DNA from: Candidatus Kapaibacterium sp.
Lineage (GTDB): Bacteria > Bacteroidota > Ignavibacteria > Kapaibacteriales > UBA961
Direction of reading: 5' to 3'
Length of the DNA: 23,559 nt
NCBI GenBank assembly: GCA_023253875.1
Contig: JALRFC010000004.1
Coordinates: 1 to 23,559, forward strand
Part shown: in pieces, positions 7,860-14,514 of the stretch
How positions within the stretch are numbered: the stretch's first letter is position 1
Layout of the letters: each line of letters opens with the position of its first letter
Program-made: the position numbers and the translations under genes
The notes under the pieces: generated by a model
Told to the model about the DNA's origin: nothing
What the model saw: the letters and a program-made list of their open reading frames with translations, nothing else
Database searches by the model: none

Positions 7860-8834
7860 TCAGGAGGCATTCTCACATGCAATCAATATGATGCCTTTTC
7901 CATTTGGAGCAAGTACTTGCACTTGTTGCAATCCGGCGGGTAAAAATGCTGAATGTGCTGTATGCAATGTAATCGTGGATTCATCATGAATAATATGAAC
8001 TTCTCCATCACCGATATTAGTGATCAACTTTGCTTTTTGATTCAATGCACATGCAAATGATTGTGTTCCGATCATCACTCTTTCGAGTATAAAGTATTGC
8101 TCATTGACCAATACTTGCATAGAATTTCCATGATTGTCAAGCTGAATTGGAAATTGATGATACGGAAACGATCCCGCACCGGGCCGACTACATTGCAAAC
8201 CCTTTTCAATATGCAGTTCTCGGAGTTTGCCATCCAAACCGGGTCTGTCCCAATCATAAAGTCGATAGGTTGTATCGCTTGTTTGTTGTAATTCATAGAG
8301 GAGTATTCCAGGACCAATTGCATGCACAGTCCCCGCGGGCACATAGATAACATCACCCGCTTTAACGGTCAAAAACTGTAATTGCTCCGTCGGCTTCCCT
8401 TGTTCAATGGATGCAGCATATTCATCAATACCAATGCCTTTTTTTATATCATATTGAATAGTTGCATCCGGTTCCGCTGAAAGAATATACCAACATTCGG
8501 TTTTTCCTCTTGATTCGCCTTCTAGTTCCAGCGCGAGTGCATCATCCGGATGAACTTGTACGGACAGCCATTCTTGAGCATCGAGTATTTTGACAAGCAA
8601 TGGAAATTCAATGGCTTCATTTCTACCAGTCATTTCAAGTGGATACATATCAATGACTTCTTGCAGTGTTTTCCCTTCAAACTCACCATTGCTTATGATA
8701 TTTGCTGTGTGAATTTCCCATGATTCGCCAATTGTCTCTGATGTCTTGACATCATATTTCCATTGATGAATGGAATGACCTCCCCAAACTTTCTCGAGGA
8801 GCACTTGATTACAAAGGAGCGGATATATCTTCAT
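7860..8834 (-). CDS. manA: Type I mannose-6-phosphate isomerase
   Basis: A 324-residue zinc enzyme interconverting mannose-6-phosphate and fructose-6-phosphate, supplying mannose precursors for glycans. The cupin metal site is seen in SVQVHPDD (Gln93, His95), GKTECWYIL (Glu114) and YVPAGTVHAIGPG (His171), followed by YELQQTSDTTYRLYDWDR. I chose ATG 8834 because it gives the common MKIYPL...KVWGG start and lies 8 bases after the upstream stop. ATG 8852 and TTG 8882, in the same frame, would overlap the upstream gene. This is the short ManA form found in Bacillota and Bacteroidota. It is probably co-transcribed with the LpxH-like hydrolase and linked to the glycosyltransferases further right. 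Confidence 0.93.
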   Translation of the reverse strand: MKIYPLLCNQVLLEKVWGGHSIHQWKYDVKTSETIGESWEIHTANIISNGEFEGKTLQEVIDMYPLEMTGRNEAIEFPLLVKILDAQEWLSVQVHPDDALALELEGESRGKTECWYILSAEPDATIQYDIKKGIGIDEYAASIEQGKPTEQLQFLTVKAGDVIYVPAGTVHAIGPGILLYELQQTSDTTYRLYDWDRPGLDGKLRELHIEKGLQCSRPGAGSFPYHQFPIQLDNHGNSMQVLVNEQYFILERVMIGTQSFACALNQKAKLITNIGDGEVHIIHDESTITLHTAHSAFLPAGLQQVQVLAPNGKGIILIACENAS

Positions 8835-8842
8835 TTCAAGAT

Positions 8843-9571
8843 TCAAAAACATTCTCGCAATTGTATGCCATGTCGAGAACAAATGGTGATATAATGTGAA
8901 GGACGATCAGTCCAACAACCGGAATTACAGTATAGGATGCCATCATGCTCTTTGATTAAAGGGATATGTGTGTGACCACAAAATACAAATTGAGCATCCT
9001 TCTTTTTTGCATAAGCAATTGCTGAATCAGCACTTGAGTCAGACAATTGCAACCATTTTTTGCTGGTTCTTTTCACCCATCTGCTCAATTGCTGTTGTTC
9101 TGAATCTACTTTCTGCAATAGCAAATACAGATAGGAAGCAATATCGGTCAATCTGGCATTTTCGGTGATAAATGAATCAAATTGATGTCCATGCAAAGCC
9201 AAGTATTTCTTGTTCTCAAATTCCCAAATACACTCCTCCAACACTTCAATGCCAAGGAGATGAGAGAGAATTTCAGCAACTCCATCGTGATTACCGATAA
9301 CCCAAATGACCTCAGAATCAACTTTGTGTCCTGAGATTTTTCGAATATAGGAGAGAAATTTCCAATCACTTTTGCTGAGTCTTTTGAAATTCAAATCATC
9401 GAATACATCACCATTCAATATCAATCTTTTAAAGTGAAATTGTTTGATGATATCCAATAACTGCTTTGATCTGGAAACTTCCGAGCCTAAGTGGATATCA
9501 GAAACTATTAAAGTATCAACCACTTCAATTGCTTCATCATATTCAATTTCTTCGGATTCTTCCATATTCAT
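8843..9571 (-). CDS. LpxH-like metallophosphoesterase
   Basis: A 242-residue calcineurin-type phosphoesterase with the full metal set: SDIHLG (D25, H27), GDVFDD (D55), GNHD (N94, H95), HGHQFD (H127/H129) and CGHTHIP (H200, H202), followed by NSGCW. The pattern and length resemble UDP-2,3-diacylglucosamine diphosphatase (LpxH/LpxH2), which hydrolyses the lipid A precursor on the cytoplasmic face of the inner membrane. Between HGH and GHTH there is a helical, charged insert (about 140-190), as in the LpxH cap. The first 15 residues are strongly acidic. Without lpx neighbours the substrate remains an inference; plsC and the lolD-like gene upstream support a lipid or envelope role. Confidence 0.8.
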   Translation of the reverse strand: MNMEESEEIEYDEAIEVVDTLIVSDIHLGSEVSRSKQLLDIIKQFHFKRLILNGDVFDDLNFKRLSKSDWKFLSYIRKISGHKVDSEVIWVIGNHDGVAEILSHLLGIEVLEECIWEFENKKYLALHGHQFDSFITENARLTDIASYLYLLLQKVDSEQQQLSRWVKRTSKKWLQLSDSSADSAIAYAKKKDAQFVFCGHTHIPLIKEHDGILYCNSGCWTDRPSHYITICSRHGIQLRECF

Positions 9572-9600
9572 AAGATTCTGGGGATTCTAAATGATCGTTG

Positions 9601-9608
9601 CAAATATA
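9601..9608 (-). promoter_or_regulatory. Candidate -7 box (TATATTTG) upstream of LpxH-like gene
   Basis: On the minus strand TATATTTG, followed by C, lies in the 83-base gap before the LpxH-like gene and matches the Bacteroidota -7 consensus TAnnTTTG. No TTTG lies at the usual 19-21-base distance; one lies only 9 bases upstream. A start site here would give a leader of about 25 bases and would separate the lpxH-like/manA group from the plsC/Yip1 group. Otherwise the gap shows only a CTTCATGAAG palindrome at 9653-9662. Confidence 0.3.
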
Positions 9609-9654
9609 CTTTTGATTCAAAGTAGAAGTATGTGGATTATGATTTTTTTATGCT

Positions 9655-10347
9655 TCATGAAGTGTAAAAAGCACCTATCGAAGTGAAAAGTGCAAACCAT
9701 AATAACACGATGATTAATGCAATGATGGATGCAATGCTTCCATAACGAGACTCAATTTGCGAATAACCAATCATCGCATAGGCAGAAACCACATATGATG
9801 CGAGGAAAAAAACATTCATTCTTGCCAAGATCGCAAATAAGAATGGACTATCGACTGGATAAACAAAGATTCCAAGATGGGGTCCCCACTGCAAAGATCC
9901 AAAAACAAAGGACATCATTCCTGTTATTATTGTTCCTATTGCATAGATGCTTGATCCATACGCAGAAATGCCTGTAATCTCATAGAGTTTTCTACTCTCT
10001 TTTGTTAGCGCCCAATGAATCAGCCACATCACAAATCCAAAACCCAATATTCCAATGAATGAAATAGTCAGAGTTGAAAGCAAAGCTTGATCAAATGGAA
10101 GTGAAGTAAGGGCATTATGTTGATTTGTTTGAACATTATTCATCCATGGTTGCATCATGGCAATATTTTCTTCGATCAATGCAGGACTTTGCCTATGAAG
10201 CCAAGTAATGAAAAGCGTTGCAGATGTTTCAAGAATTCCGGCAAACACAATGGATTTGAGTGGTTCGGAATTTCCATTCAATCCTACTCTATGTGGATTT
10301 GAGAAAATTGTCCAAAAACCGCTCAGCCATGTATAATCTTTATTCAT
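9655..10347 (-). CDS. Yip1-family integral membrane protein
   Basis: A 230-residue polytopic membrane protein with about five hydrophobic segments (roughly residues 32-50, 88-112, 125-150, 168-192 and 205-227). The start NKDYTWLSGFWTIFSNPHRV resembles Yip1-domain proteins, which open with an amphipathic segment carrying a conserved FxxPxxxF-like element. The function of bacterial Yip1-domain proteins is not established; I infer only an inner-membrane location. Its ATG overlaps the plsC stop as ATGA (10344-10347), so coupling with acyltransferase synthesis is likely. Downstream there is no T-rich hairpin. Confidence 0.7.
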   Translation of the reverse strand: MNKDYTWLSGFWTIFSNPHRVGLNGNSEPLKSIVFAGILETSATLFITWLHRQSPALIEENIAMMQPWMNNVQTNQHNALTSLPFDQALLSTLTISFIGILGFGFVMWLIHWALTKESRKLYEITGISAYGSSIYAIGTIITGMMSFVFGSLQWGPHLGIFVYPVDSPFLFAILARMNVFFLASYVVSAYAMIGYSQIESRYGSIASIIALIIVLLWFALFTSIGAFYTS

Positions 10348-11057
10348 TTCGTGTTCTGTATTTGTGATTTCATAGCATATGGCAATGCAGCATTAATGCT
10401 TTCATGAACCTGTGACTGTAGCATCAATTCATCTTCTTTGTCCATATCTTTCATTGTATCGAAAGCAGGTAATATGGTCATTTCTACATCACCCGGATAA
10501 AATCGCTTACTGTCTTTCGGCATGACTTGATGTGCACCGGCGAGTGCAATTGGAATAATCTGTTTGCCAGATCTTGAAGCCAATAAAAATGCACCTCTTT
10601 TGAATGCTGCAAGTCTTCCATCTTTTGATCTGGTACCCTCGGCAAAAATCACGACTGATTCACCAATACTAATTGATGTAACAGCTTCATCGATGCCTTT
10701 CATTGCATCTCGGGCTTTTTCTCTTTGTATGCCAATAAATGGTGATCGTGCAAGGCTCCATCCAAAAAAGGGAATTCTTTCAAGACTTTTTCTATACATG
10801 AATCGAATGGTGTCTGGAAGAGATGCAAGAAGAATGGGAATATCAAAGTAGCTGGTATGATTGACCACATATATTCGACTTTGCATTGGATTGAGATGCT
10901 CTAATCCATGCACATGAACGCGAATTCCGGCCAATTTCAATAAGAGTGATGACCAATTTCGTGATAAACATAAAGCTGCAAGTGAATACAATACTGTTGC
11001 TAGCAAAATGAGGAATGCTCGTAGATAGAATACGATATTGGATTGTGAACTTTTCAT
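10344..11057 (-). CDS. plsC: 1-acyl-sn-glycerol-3-phosphate acyltransferase (PlsC family)
   Basis: A 237-residue membrane-associated acyltransferase that makes phosphatidic acid from lysophosphatidic acid. A hydrophobic anchor spans about residues 10-32. The catalytic HX4D box is NHTSYFD (His67, Asp72), the glycerophosphate-binding box is EGTRSKDG (140-147), and a third conserved region is FKRGAFLLA...IIPIALAG. Length matches plsC. It starts 10 bases downstream of the lolD-like gene and overlaps the Yip1 gene, so the three are probably one transcript. The family also contains other lysophospholipid acyltransferases, so acyl-acceptor specificity is not certain. Confidence 0.92.
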   Translation of the reverse strand: MKSSQSNIVFYLRAFLILLATVLYSLAALCLSRNWSSLLLKLAGIRVHVHGLEHLNPMQSRIYVVNHTSYFDIPILLASLPDTIRFMYRKSLERIPFFGWSLARSPFIGIQREKARDAMKGIDEAVTSISIGESVVIFAEGTRSKDGRLAAFKRGAFLLASRSGKQIIPIALAGAHQVMPKDSKRFYPGDVEMTILPAFDTMKDMDKEDELMLQSQVHESINAALPYAMKSQIQNTK

Positions 11058-11067
11058 CTCTAAGACA

Positions 11068-11781
11068 TTATCCGTTTTGTACTTGTGTACGGACCTCAGA
11101 GGAAATCACCCCATCTCGTAATGTGATGATTCTCTCGGCCATTCTTGCAACATCCATGCTATGTGTTGCTATCAGCAATGTCAGTGATCGTTCCTGTCTG
11201 ATAGTTTTGATTAATTCCAATACCGCAATTGTATTTGCTGAGTCCAAATTACCGGTTGGTTCATCTGCAATGATGATTTCCGGATCATTCATCAAAGCTC
11301 GAGCTATTGCGATGCGTTGCTGTTCTCCACCTGATAATTCGGAAGGTCTATGATCTATGCGATGTGACATCCCGACCTGTTCAGCCAATGTCAATGCTTT
11401 GCTTTTCGCTTTGGACATATTCATGCCAGCAATCAATGCAGGCATCATGATATTTTCTAGCGCAGAGAATTCCGGTAATAGATGATGAAACTGAAAAATA
11501 AAGCCGATATGTCTATTTCTCAATTCAGCCGATAGCGTTTTCTTCATCGTGGACTGAGAGATAACATTCCCTGATAGATCATAGAGAATAGTTCCGGAAT
11601 CAGGTTGATCAAGTAAACCAAGAATATGCAAAAGTGTACTCTTCCCGGCTCCTGAAGGTCCCATAAATGCAATGAATTCACCACGTTCAATTGTCAGGGT
11701 TATCCCTTTCAATACTGGTGTATCATGCAGTGCATGCATGGAATATGATTTTATGATGGAATCAGCAGTGATGATACTCAT
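11068..11781 (-). CDS. LolD-like ABC transporter ATP-binding protein
   Basis: A 237-residue ABC ATPase of the LolD/MacB subgroup. It has Walker A GPSGAGKST (41-49), Q-loop Gln at about 97 within FIFQFHHLLPEFSALEN, signature LSGGEQQR (149-156), Walker B IIIADEPTGNLD and the H-loop ATHSMD. The FQFHHLLPEFSALENIMMPALI segment is characteristic of LolD, which powers release of lipoproteins from the inner membrane in the LolCDE complex. No LolC/E permease lies in the window, so the partner must be encoded elsewhere and a MacB- or FtsX-like partner cannot be excluded. It follows pheS by 8 bases, indicating co-transcription. Confidence 0.87.
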   Translation of the reverse strand: MSIITADSIIKSYSMHALHDTPVLKGITLTIERGEFIAFMGPSGAGKSTLLHILGLLDQPDSGTILYDLSGNVISQSTMKKTLSAELRNRHIGFIFQFHHLLPEFSALENIMMPALIAGMNMSKAKSKALTLAEQVGMSHRIDHRPSELSGGEQQRIAIARALMNDPEIIIADEPTGNLDSANTIAVLELIKTIRQERSLTLLIATHSMDVARMAERIITLRDGVISSEVRTQVQNG

Positions 11782-11789
11782 GATGAATT

Positions 11790-12806
11790 CTAAAATTGTT
11801 TCAGGATGCGCATATCATTTTCATAGAGCGCACGAATATCATCTATTCCGGTTGCAAGCATCGTAACGCGTTCTATTCCAAAACCAAAGGCAAATCCGGA
11901 ATATACTTCAGGATCAATCCCGCAATTCTTCAACACATTTGGATGGACCATTCCGCAACCACAAATTTCCAACCATCCGGAATGTTTGCACACTCTACAT
12001 CCTTTTCCTGAACAGAGATAACATGTGATATCAACTTCTGCACTTGGTTCTGTGAAAGGAAAATATGAAGGACGGAATTTGAATGTGGAATGTTCACCAT
12101 ACATCTGCTTTGCGAAAGAAATCACAGTTCCTTTCAAATCAGCAAATGTGACGCCTTTATCAATATATAGGCCTTCAATCTGATGAAATTCCGCAAGTGA
12201 ACGAGCTGTTACGGCTTCATTTCTATATACTCTACCAGGCATGATGGATCGAATCGGTGGGGCATGATGCTTCATCATTCGAATTTGCACCGGCGAAGTA
12301 TGTGATCGAAGCATGATATCACCACGTGAATCATCTATGAAAAATGTATCCTGCATGTCTCTTGCCGGATGATCCGCAGGAAAATTCAATGCCTCATAAT
12401 TGTGATAATCATCTTCGATGTCAATTCCTTCAGCCACTGAAAAACCCATGCCGACAAAAATCTCTGTAATACGATCCAGTGTTTTTCTGATGGGATGTAC
12501 ATGACCTATATTCGGAATTCTTCCGGGTAAGGTCACATCAATCGGCTCGATGCCGGTATCATTTGATTCAATGTGTTCTTTGGCCTGTGCAAAGGCAGTG
12601 TCAACAAATTGACGGAATTCATTAAGTACTTTACCGATTGCAGGTTTATCTTCCTTGGGTACTGCACGCATACCATCAATCAGACCTTGAATAGTACCCT
12701 TCTTTACAAGATGCTTTAGTCTGAATGCTTCCAAAGAAGCGGGGTCTTTGATACTTTGTAAATCTAGCTCAATTTCAGTTCGAAGTTCTGCAATCGTCTC
12801 AATCAT
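11790..12806 (-). CDS. pheS: Phenylalanyl-tRNA synthetase alpha subunit
   Basis: A 338-residue class II synthetase subunit. Residues 1-90 form the coiled-coil tRNA-binding arm. The catalytic core shows HPIRKTLDRI...GFSVAEGIDIEDDYHNYEALN, LRSHTSPVQ, motif 2 PGRVYRNE and motif 3 GFAFGFGIERV. A Cys cluster at C262, C265, C270 and C273, with GWLEICGCGMVHPNVL after it, is shared with a subset of bacterial PheS and may bind zinc. The beta subunit (pheT) is not adjacent. The gene completes an infC-rpmI-rplT-pheS order seen in many bacteria. A strong terminator ends only 22 bases before this start codon, so expression probably depends on readthrough or regulated termination. Confidence 0.97.
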   Translation of the reverse strand: MIETIAELRTEIELDLQSIKDPASLEAFRLKHLVKKGTIQGLIDGMRAVPKEDKPAIGKVLNEFRQFVDTAFAQAKEHIESNDTGIEPIDVTLPGRIPNIGHVHPIRKTLDRITEIFVGMGFSVAEGIDIEDDYHNYEALNFPADHPARDMQDTFFIDDSRGDIMLRSHTSPVQIRMMKHHAPPIRSIMPGRVYRNEAVTARSLAEFHQIEGLYIDKGVTFADLKGTVISFAKQMYGEHSTFKFRPSYFPFTEPSAEVDITCYLCSGKGCRVCKHSGWLEICGCGMVHPNVLKNCGIDPEVYSGFAFGFGIERVTMLATGIDDIRALYENDMRILKQF

Positions 12807-12828
12807 TGGTTTCAGGTGGAAATGACAT

Positions 12829-12854
12829 AAAAAAAGGCGTTCCTAAGAACGCCT
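12829..12854 (-). terminator. Intrinsic terminator between rplT and pheS
   Basis: Read on the minus strand, AGGCGTTC-TTAG-GAACGCCT forms a perfect 8-bp GC-rich stem with a 4-base loop, directly followed by a run of seven T. This is a textbook rho-independent terminator. It lies 23 bases after the rplT stop and 22 bases before the pheS ATG, so it either ends the ribosomal-protein message or acts as an attenuator for pheS and the genes below. Confidence 0.92.
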
Positions 12855-12877
12855 CGAACATACGGAAATCACAAAGA

Positions 12878-13225
12878 TTATCCAATTGCAGAGCGCACGA
12901 TACGCTTGAAAACGGATGGCTGATTTGCTGCCAAATCGGCTAATACTTTACGATTGATGGATATATTCTTCAGCTTGAGTGCATGCATCAAGCGTGAATA
13001 TGTTGTGCCATTCAATCGAGCGCCTGCATTGATACGGACAATCCACAGTCTGCGGAATGTACGCTTCTTATTGCGACGATCGCGGTATGCATATTGCAAA
13101 CCTTTCTCGATATGATTCTTGGCAATTGTCCAAACTTTGCTACGCGCGCCCCAATATCCTTTGGCAAGTTTAATAAACTTGCGACGGCGGCGATGCGATG
13201 CTACTTTATGCGTGGAACGTGGCAT
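12878..13225 (-). CDS. rplT: 50S ribosomal protein L20
   Basis: A 115-residue L20, which binds 23S rRNA early in large-subunit assembly. Recognisable segments are MPRSTHKVASHRRRRK, KLAKGYWGARSKVW, YAYRDRRNKKRTFRRLWIVRINAGAR and NRKVLADLA. Length is typical (115-120). It is preceded by a perfect AGGAGG Shine-Dalgarno at 13231-13236, five bases from the ATG, one of the few strong ribosome binding sites in the window. In several bacteria L20 binds its own messenger to repress rpmI and rplT; the structured gaps upstream are compatible with that, but this is inference. Confidence 0.98.
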   Translation of the reverse strand: MPRSTHKVASHRRRRKFIKLAKGYWGARSKVWTIAKNHIEKGLQYAYRDRRNKKRTFRRLWIVRINAGARLNGTTYSRLMHALKLKNISINRKVLADLAANQPSVFKRIVRSAIG

Positions 13226-13301
13226 GATGCCCTCCTACATGAATTGTTGAATAAAAGCGGTCAAAGGGGAGCTTCGCTATTTCCCGTTGAACCAACCAAA
13301 T

Positions 13302-13336
13302 GCATTTCATTTGAAATGCGAAGCGCTGTTTAGCGC
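13302..13336 (-). repeat. Two adjacent hairpins at the rpmI 3' end and in the rpmI-rplT gap
   Basis: GCATTTCA (13302-13309) and TGAAATGC (13312-13319) are perfect inverted arms. GCGCT (13323-13327) and AGCGC (13332-13336), with loop GTTT, overlap the rpmI stop codon. Further down the messenger, a GGG...CCC helix encloses an AGC-GAA-GCT mini-hairpin near 13266-13285. The 104-base gap is therefore highly structured for an intercistronic region. It may stabilise the RNA or bind L20. No T tract follows, so it is not an obvious terminator. Confidence 0.45.
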
Positions 13337-13527
13337 ATACAAAGCAGACGCTTGATATTTTGCTCATCGGCTACATTCACGAGAGCCGCCTGACGCAAAT
13401 TACGCTTACGCTTGCGTGTTTTATGGGTCAGAATGTGATTCTTAAAAGCGCGATTACGACGAATCTTACCAGATCCTGTCGGTGTAAAGCGCTTCTTCGC
13501 ACCACTATTCGTTTTCATTTTAGGCAT
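13330..13527 (-). CDS. rpmI: 50S ribosomal protein L35
   Basis: A 65-residue basic protein with the L35 hallmarks MPKMKTNSGAKKRF, GSGKIRRNRAFKNHILTHKT and the KRKRNLRQ segment. Length is standard. An AGGTG ribosome-binding sequence lies 8 bases before the ATG but sits in the loop and 3' arm of a hairpin (13530-13549), so initiation may be controlled. It sits between infC and rplT, the standard order, and ends inside a small hairpin at its stop codon. Confidence 0.98.
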   Translation of the reverse strand: MPKMKTNSGAKKRFTPTGSGKIRRNRAFKNHILTHKTRKRKRNLRQAALVNVADEQNIKRLLCMR

Positions 13528-13529
13528 TG

Positions 13530-13549
13530 TTCACACCTGAAATTGTGAA
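13530..13549 (-). promoter_or_regulatory. Hairpin covering the rpmI ribosome binding site
   Basis: On the minus strand TTCACA and TGTGAA are perfect 6-base arms around an 8-base loop (ATTTCAGG). The AGGTG ribosome-binding sequence spans the loop and 3' arm, and the ATG starts two bases after the stem. A structure here could limit L35 translation, as happens through L20 in other bacteria. The link to L20 is inferred. Confidence 0.4.
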
Positions 13550-13580
13550 AAAATATGAATGACTTCATGCAAAGTCACTC
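13548..13580 (-). terminator. Terminator-like hairpin between infC and rpmI
   Basis: On the minus strand GAGTGACTT (13580-13572) pairs with AAGTCATTC (13565-13557), a 9-bp stem with one G-U pair and loop TGCATG. After ATA there is a run of six T (13553-13548). It lies five bases after the infC stop and 21 bases upstream of rpmI. It could be a weak terminator or attenuator that lowers expression of L35 and L20 relative to IF3. Confidence 0.5.
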
Positions 13581-13585
13581 TTTCT

Positions 13586-14371
13586 TTATTCTTCGTCTGA
13601 AGATTTTTCTTTCTTAACTTTCTTAACTGCCTTTTCAGGAGCAAGAATCACGGATAATGTTCTGCCTTCTGGATGAATCGCTTGATCGATTTTTGAGCAA
13701 TCTTCAAGAGCTGTAACAAAACGCTCAAGCAGTGCCAAACCGATTTCCTGATGCATGATCTCACGACCTTTAAACATCACCGTTGCTTTGACTTTATGTC
13801 CTTCGCCCAAAAACTCACGCGCATGCCTTGTTTTGAATTCAAAATCATGTGTGTCAGTACGCCATTTGAATCGCACTTCCTTCAATTGAGCATGATGCTG
13901 TGCCTTTTTGGCTAATTTTTCTCTTTTCTGCTGCTCATATGCAAACTTTCCATAATCGATGATTTTACACACCGGAGGATTCGCCTGTTGAGCAATCTCT
14001 ACCAAGTCTTTTTCTCTCTCATAGGCAAGTTCAATCGCTTCACGAGTTTGCATCACGCCAAGCATTGCGCCATCTTCATCAACAACACGTACTTCAGGTA
14101 CGCGTATTTCTTCATTGATGCGATTTTTGCGTTGCTTTTCCGGCATTTGATCACGCTCTCTGGGTCCGCGAGGTCCCGGAGGACGTGGCCCCGGTGGTCT
14201 TGAGCCGGACATTGGTGGTCTTGGACCACGAAAGCCGCCTGCAGGTGAAGAAGATTGCGAACGAGCCGGGCCACCACTATGTGTGGGCCTGTTTTGGGAT
14301 TCACCCGCCCCTTTATTCGATGATGTATTTTCCAAATACGACCTATGAGATGATACTATAAATGTGATCAC
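13586..14371 (-). CDS. infC: Translation initiation factor IF-3 with P/G/R-rich N-terminal extension
   Basis: The conserved IF-3 body runs from about residue 81 (RKNRINEEIRVPEVRVVDEDG, EIAQQANPPVCKIIDYGKFAYEQ) through the C-terminal domain (EVRFKWRTDTHDFEFK, KATVMFKGREIMHQEIG, EGRTLSVILAPEK) to a Lys/Glu/Ser tail. IF-3 binds the 30S subunit and checks initiator tRNA and start codon. Residues 1-75 are low complexity, rich in Pro, Gly, Arg and Ser, and absent from most IF-3s (about 170-200 residues). The start is uncertain: GTG 14371 lies within an inverted repeat; TTG 14335 has an AGG about six bases upstream; rare starts are common in infC. It heads the ribosomal-protein set. Confidence 0.93.
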   Translation of the reverse strand: MITFIVSSHRSYLENTSSNKGAGESQNRPTHSGGPARSQSSSPAGGFRGPRPPMSGSRPPGPRPPGPRGPRERDQMPEKQRKNRINEEIRVPEVRVVDEDGAMLGVMQTREAIELAYEREKDLVEIAQQANPPVCKIIDYGKFAYEQQKREKLAKKAQHHAQLKEVRFKWRTDTHDFEFKTRHAREFLGEGHKVKATVMFKGREIMHQEIGLALLERFVTALEDCSKIDQAIHPEGRTLSVILAPEKAVKKVKKEKSSDEE

Positions 14372-14384
14372 ATGAATTGATCAC
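14364..14384. repeat. Perfect inverted repeat GTGATCA-N7-TGATCAC
   Basis: Seven-base arms at 14364-14370 and 14378-14384 flank a 7-base spacer, in the divergent infC/lysS gap and over the most upstream possible infC start. It could be a dimeric-regulator operator or an infC leader stem. A second, shorter inverted repeat, AATTCC-TAT-GGAATT, lies at 14427-14441. I see no regulator gene nearby to pair with either. Confidence 0.5.
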
Positions 14385-14464
14385 GGGGTTTTCAACGGCC
14401 CGCAAGTTACGAAAAAACTATGGCATAATTCCTATGGAATTCGTGAAATCCTCGCTGAATTATG

Positions 14465-14472
14465 TAGATTTG
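14465..14472 (+). promoter_or_regulatory. Candidate -7 box (TAGATTTG) for lysS
   Basis: TAGATTTG matches the Bacteroidota -7 consensus TAnnTTTG and would give a leader of about 20-40 bases to the lysS ATG codons at 14503 and 14515. No good TTTG is present at the -33 position, so this is a weak call. Confidence 0.3.
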
Positions 14473-14514
14473 AAGAGTTTTTTACGCGAAAATTCACCAA
14501 AAATGAGTTGTTCC

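Noticed and set aside
9653..9662. CTTCATGAAG palindrome at the end of the Yip1 gene as a terminator
   Set aside because: The loop would be only four bases on a 3-bp stem, and in the direction of transcription it is followed by A rather than T residues.
12807..12877. T-box or Phe leader peptide controlling pheS
   Set aside because: The rplT-pheS gap is too short for a T-box, and there is no Phe-rich small reading frame; only the terminator is supported.
14377..14502. Upstream extension of lysS from TTG 14377
   Set aside because: LysS normally starts near the NDQEQRR segment; the upstream stretch contains inverted repeats and a promoter-like box.
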